A DNA stretch of 8,173 nt from NCBI GenBank assembly GCA_022827165.1, contig JAJDTN010000086.1:1-8173 (forward strand). Direction: 5' to 3'. The notes under the pieces were generated by a model. The model searched no databases. It had not been told where the DNA came from and saw only the letters and a program-made list of their open reading frames with translations. Both the position numbers and the translations under genes were made by a program. This DNA is from Candidatus Latescibacterota bacterium. Its GTDB lineage: Bacteria; Latescibacterota; UBA2968; UBA8231. Shown one piece after another: positions 5,771 to 8,173 of the stretch (positions are counted from its first letter, which is position 1; each line of letters begins with the position of its first letter).

Positions 5771-7261
5771 ATGTGGAACGTCGGCACCCGGCGGCAGCTC
5801 TTCGTCGACGAGCGGTTCATCGAGCGGTCCGAAGGCGTGCGCCTGCGCATGAACCCGCCCGTGCAGCACCCCGAGCCGGTGCTGACCGCCGACCGGCCCT
5901 GGGAGGCCTTCGGCATCGGCGCCTACAACACGGCCATGCTCGAGGCGGACGGCCGCTTCCGCCTGTGGTACGACGCCACGGTCCTCGGCGGAGGTCCCGC
6001 CGAGGGCGCTCGGCGGCTGGGCTACGCCGAGTCGGCGGACGGTCTGACCTGGACCAAGCCCGACCTCGGACTGATCGAGTTCCAGGGCTCGAAGGCCAAC
6101 AACATCGTCGCCCCCCTGCGGGAGCGGCAGTCGATGCAGGGGGCCACGGTGCTGCGCGACGAGGCCGCCCCCGAAGAGGAGCGCTACAAGCTGTGGACGA
6201 AGTACCGGCCCACGGACGACGAGATCGCCGCCGGTGTCGAGCCCGGCCTGTGGGCGATGCACTCGCCGGACGGCCTGCGCTGGAGCTATTACGACGACCA
6301 GCCCGATCACCAGGGCGCCTGCGACACGCAGAACATGCTGTTCGTGGACGACCGGCTGCAGTGTTACGTCGGCTACACGCGGGTGAGCGCCACCCAGCAC
6401 CGGGACGAGGCCGCCGACGCCGTCGGCCAGCCGTACCGCAGCGTCGGCCGCGTCACCTCCACCGACTTCCGCCACTGGACGCCGCTGCAGATCGTCTTCG
6501 AGGCGGACGGCGCCGACACCGGCATGCCCCTGCCGGCGGAGAACGAGTCCGGTCGCCCCTGCGTCGACGTCTACACCAGTTGCGCCATGAAGTACCCGTG
6601 GGCCGAGGACGTGTACCTCATGCTGCCGGCGGTCTACTACCACTGGGGCCGGAAGCAGTTTCCGGGGACCCTGGACGTGCAACTGCTCACCAGCCGCGAC
6701 GGGATCAGCTGGGGCCGGGCGGGGGACCGGGAGCCCTTCCTGCGCCAGGGCTTCGACGGCAGCTCCACCAGCGGCATGATCTACGCCAACCCCTGGCTGA
6801 TCCCGGTGGGCGAGGAGCTGTGGCTCTACTACTCCGGCACCGTCCGCCTCCACCGCAACCCCCGGCCCGGCGAGGACCGGGAGGCCTTGGCCCGGCGCGG
6901 CGGCATCTTCCGCGCCAGCCTGCGGCGCGACGGCTTCGTCTCCGCCGACGCCGGCTACGGCGGCGGCACCCTCACGACGCCGCTCCTCACCTTCAGCGGC
7001 AACCGCCTGGAGGTGAACTGCGACGGCAGCGCCGGCGGCTGGCTCCAGGCGGAGGTCCTCGGCGAGGACGGCCGGCCGCTGCCCGGGCTGAGCCTGGCGG
7101 AGGCGGATACCGTGCGCGGCAACAGCCTCCACAAGGCGGTGACCTGGGGGGGCGGGGATCTCGCCCCGCACGCGGGCAAGCCGGTGCGCCTGCGCTTTGT
7201 CATGCGCGGGATGAAGCTCTACGCCTTCCAGTTCCGGGACGGGGACGGGGACGGGGACTGA
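5771..7261 (+). CDS. Five-bladed-propeller glycosidase-like protein (GH32/GH43-type fold) with C-terminal beta-sandwich
   Basis: This is a 496-residue protein. It opens with the RRQLFVDERFIE (7-18) signature common in predicted glycosidases of Planctomycetes and similar phyla. Repeating propeller marks follow: ADGLTW (89-94), PDGLRW (166-171), STDFRHW (230-236) and SRDGISW (308-314), each near a strand such as RFRLWYD (62-68), RYKLWTK (138-144), VYLMLPAVYY (281-290) and LWLYYSGT (350-357). The last 90 residues (about 405-488) form a second module, with LEVNCDGSAGGWLQAEVL and an ending LYAFQF, resembling a beta-sandwich. By fold it belongs with the arabinanase/levansucrase/invertase superfamily. 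Catalytic residues cannot be assigned with confidence, and the substrate is unknown. There is no signal peptide, so it should be cytoplasmic. CAGGAG lies 8 nt before ATG 5771, and a sigma-70-like promoter lies further up. It ends in a DGDGDGD tail from a short DNA repeat. Confidence 0.88.
   Translation: MWNVGTRRQLFVDERFIERSEGVRLRMNPPVQHPEPVLTADRPWEAFGIGAYNTAMLEADGRFRLWYDATVLGGGPAEGARRLGYAESADGLTWTKPDLGLIEFQGSKANNIVAPLRERQSMQGATVLRDEAAPEEERYKLWTKYRPTDDEIAAGVEPGLWAMHSPDGLRWSYYDDQPDHQGACDTQNMLFVDDRLQCYVGYTRVSATQHRDEAADAVGQPYRSVGRVTSTDFRHWTPLQIVFEADGADTGMPLPAENESGRPCVDVYTSCAMKYPWAEDVYLMLPAVYYHWGRKQFPGTLDVQLLTSRDGISWGRAGDREPFLRQGFDGSSTSGMIYANPWLIPVGEELWLYYSGTVRLHRNPRPGEDREALARRGGIFRASLRRDGFVSADAGYGGGTLTTPLLTFSGNRLEVNCDGSAGGWLQAEVLGEDGRPLPGLSLAEADTVRGNSLHKAVTWGGGDLAPHAGKPVRLRFVMRGMKLYAFQFRDGDGDGD
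7236..7258 (+). repeat. Hexanucleotide tandem repeat at the 3' end of the propeller gene
   Basis: There are three full GGGGAC units (7241-7258) plus a partial one (GGGAC, 7236-7240). They encode the acidic DGDGDGD tail directly before the stop. Because the unit is 6 nt, slippage would change tail length without breaking the frame. Confidence 0.8.
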
Positions 7262-7389
7262 GCCCGCACGCGTCTTCGGGAGGGTCCCGACTCAGCCGCG
7301 GCGGGACCTCCGGCCGTCGCCGGCGGAGTCGAGCACGGGCTCCCCCGACGCAGCCCCCCGGCCGGACCGCCTCGCCTTCGCCCGCCCGC
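7262..7389. other. Spacer between convergent genes, with inverted repeats that may serve as a terminator
   Basis: GGTCCCG (7283-7289) pairs with CGGGACC (7302-7308), and CCGGC (7310-7314) pairs with GCCGG (7319-7323). GAGCCCG (7260-7266) and CGGGCTC (7336-7342) could close the whole region. No T-run follows any stem, so this is not a classical intrinsic terminator, and such stems are expected fairly often at this GC content. No gene is seen here. Confidence 0.3.
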
Positions 7390-8173
7390 TCAGGCGCTGC
7401 CGCGCGGCAGCACCTCCGGCCACGGATGACCGGCGGGGTCGAGGACCCGGCTGGGGGCGAAGTAGGCCTCCGGGTAGTCGTCGGGCCCCTCCAGCCCCAG
7501 GATCCGCTGCACCACGTGACGGCCGCCGTTGAAGGAGACGGCCGAGCCGGAGCCGCACATGCCGCCGATGATCCACTGGCCGCGGCCGTCGAGGCGCCCC
7601 ACCACCGGGTACTCGTCCACCGTGAAGCCGGGGGTGCCGCTCCACTCGTGGGTCACGTGGACGGGCTCCCGGCCGGCGAAGTAGCGCCTCAGCTCGGCCA
7701 GGCAGTACTTGGTGATGAACCGGGACGGCGCGTTGCGCCCGGCGTGCCGGGCCGGGACCCGGGTGGCGTCGGAACCGACCATCACGCCGGCGCCCTGTGC
7801 GGGGAACTCGTGGCGGCCGAAGAAGGCCGCCTTGCCGCTCAGGCCGAGGTGGGGCTTCATGCTCCCGGGGCCGCCGCGGCCGAAGGCGGCCTGGGTCTGC
7901 ACCGGGTGGATGAGCTCTCCGTAGCGGCGGTGCAGAAGCGCCGTGTACGACTCGGTGGCGTTGATCACCCGGCGGGCGCGGATCTCGCCGCGTCGGGTGC
8001 GCACCCGGTATCCCCCGTCCTCGTCGTCGTCCACGGCGGTGACGCGGGTGCGGGTGAACAGCTCGACCCGGTCGTCGGCCAGGGCGCGCTCCAGCAGGCA
8101 CCAGACCCAGCGCGCCGGATGGAAGCTGGCCGCCGCCCGCGAGAATCCCGCCGGCTCGTCGACCCGCATGCCG
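7390..8173 (-). CDS. DAO-family FAD-dependent oxidoreductase, C-terminal part (5' end outside window)
   Basis: The frame is open across the right edge; about 260 residues are visible. They match the second half of D-amino-acid/glycine/sarcosine oxidase-type flavoproteins. SFHPARWVWCLLERAL near the start corresponds to the family's conserved 'P..L...L...A' segment that follows the FAD-binding N-terminus. RARRVINATESYTALL matches the second FAD-contact strand. WSGTPGFTVDEYPVVG and WIIGGMCGSGSAVSFNGG match the C-terminal flavin-binding signature with the P-V-G and G-x-G-S-G pattern. The N-terminal dinucleotide-binding GxGxxG is beyond the window. The ATG at 8169-8167 is probably internal, since that Rossmann segment must lie before it. 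Members oxidise amines or amino acids, including fructosyl-amino acids, but no residue here fixes the substrate. It converges with the propeller gene. Confidence 0.9.
   Translation of the reverse strand, partial: GMRVDEPAGFSRAAASFHPARWVWCLLERALADDRVELFTRTRVTAVDDDEDGGYRVRTRRGEIRARRVINATESYTALLHRRYGELIHPVQTQAAFGRGGPGSMKPHLGLSGKAAFFGRHEFPAQGAGVMVGSDATRVPARHAGRNAPSRFITKYCLAELRRYFAGREPVHVTHEWSGTPGFTVDEYPVVGRLDGRGQWIIGGMCGSGSAVSFNGGRHVVQRILGLEGPDDYPEAYFAPSRVLDPAGHPWPEVLPRGSA

Noticed and set aside
5765..7171. Minus-strand open frame (468 codons) opposite the propeller gene
   Set aside because: It has the same shadow character, no recognisable domain, and the plus strand carries a promoter, ribosome binding site and clear family motifs.
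8167..8169. ATG as true start of the DAO-family gene
   Set aside because: The protein would lack the N-terminal FAD-binding Rossmann segment, and the frame remains open to the window edge.
1..8173. CRISPR arrays, tRNA/rRNA genes, insertion sequences or prophage elements
   Set aside because: No spaced direct repeats, tRNA-like cloverleaf, transposase or terminal repeats were seen on either strand.

Overview
The window is uniformly GC-rich (roughly 70% or more by eye), with dense genes and strong G/C preference at third codon positions. It looks like one bacterial chromosomal carbohydrate-catabolism locus. The protein set is a divergent GH32 enzyme, a 'LFVDE'-type five-bladed-propeller glycosidase-like protein, a Gfo/Idh/MocA oxidoreductase, an ornithine-cyclodeaminase-like protein, a HemL-like aminotransferase, a VOC protein and a DAO-type FAD oxidoreductase. 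This mix is typical of GC-rich uncultured lineages such as Latescibacterota, Planctomycetota, Poribacteria or related FCB/PVC groups. That taxonomic guess is inference; no marker gene is present.

Layout. (1) A plus-strand run from the left edge to 3969: the 3' part of a GH32-family gene, a VOC gene (GTG start at 1252), a Gfo/Idh/MocA gene (1670-2659) and a class III aminotransferase gene (2656-3969). Gaps are 41 nt, 7 nt and a 4-nt ATGA overlap, so this is almost certainly one operon. The GH32 gene is split by an apparent single-base deletion near 818-826, which moves its C-terminal beta-sandwich into another frame. (2) A minus-strand pair converges on the aminotransferase with only 3 nt between stop codons: an ornithine cyclodeaminase/mu-crystallin family gene (GTG start at 5552) followed after 29 nt by a gene for a 191-residue beta-rich protein I do not recognise (4548-3973). 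(3) A 218-nt divergent promoter region (5553-5770) with a sigma-70-like promoter for the rightward gene and a 25-nt near-perfect palindrome suited to being an operator. (4) A plus-strand gene for a 496-residue propeller protein with a C-terminal beta-sandwich (5771-7261). (5) A minus-strand DAO-family FAD oxidoreductase that runs off the right edge (7390 to beyond 8173).

How they may work together. Two glycosidase-like propellers next to an NAD(P)-dependent sugar/polyol-type dehydrogenase, a PLP enzyme, an imine-reductase-fold OCD protein and an FAD amine oxidase-like protein suggest breakdown of a glycoside or sugar derivative that carries an amino or amino-acid group. None of the proteins whose N-terminus is visible has a signal peptide, so processing is probably cytoplasmic. 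The substrate cannot be read from sequence alone. No transporter, regulator, RNA gene, CRISPR array or mobile element is visible in the window.
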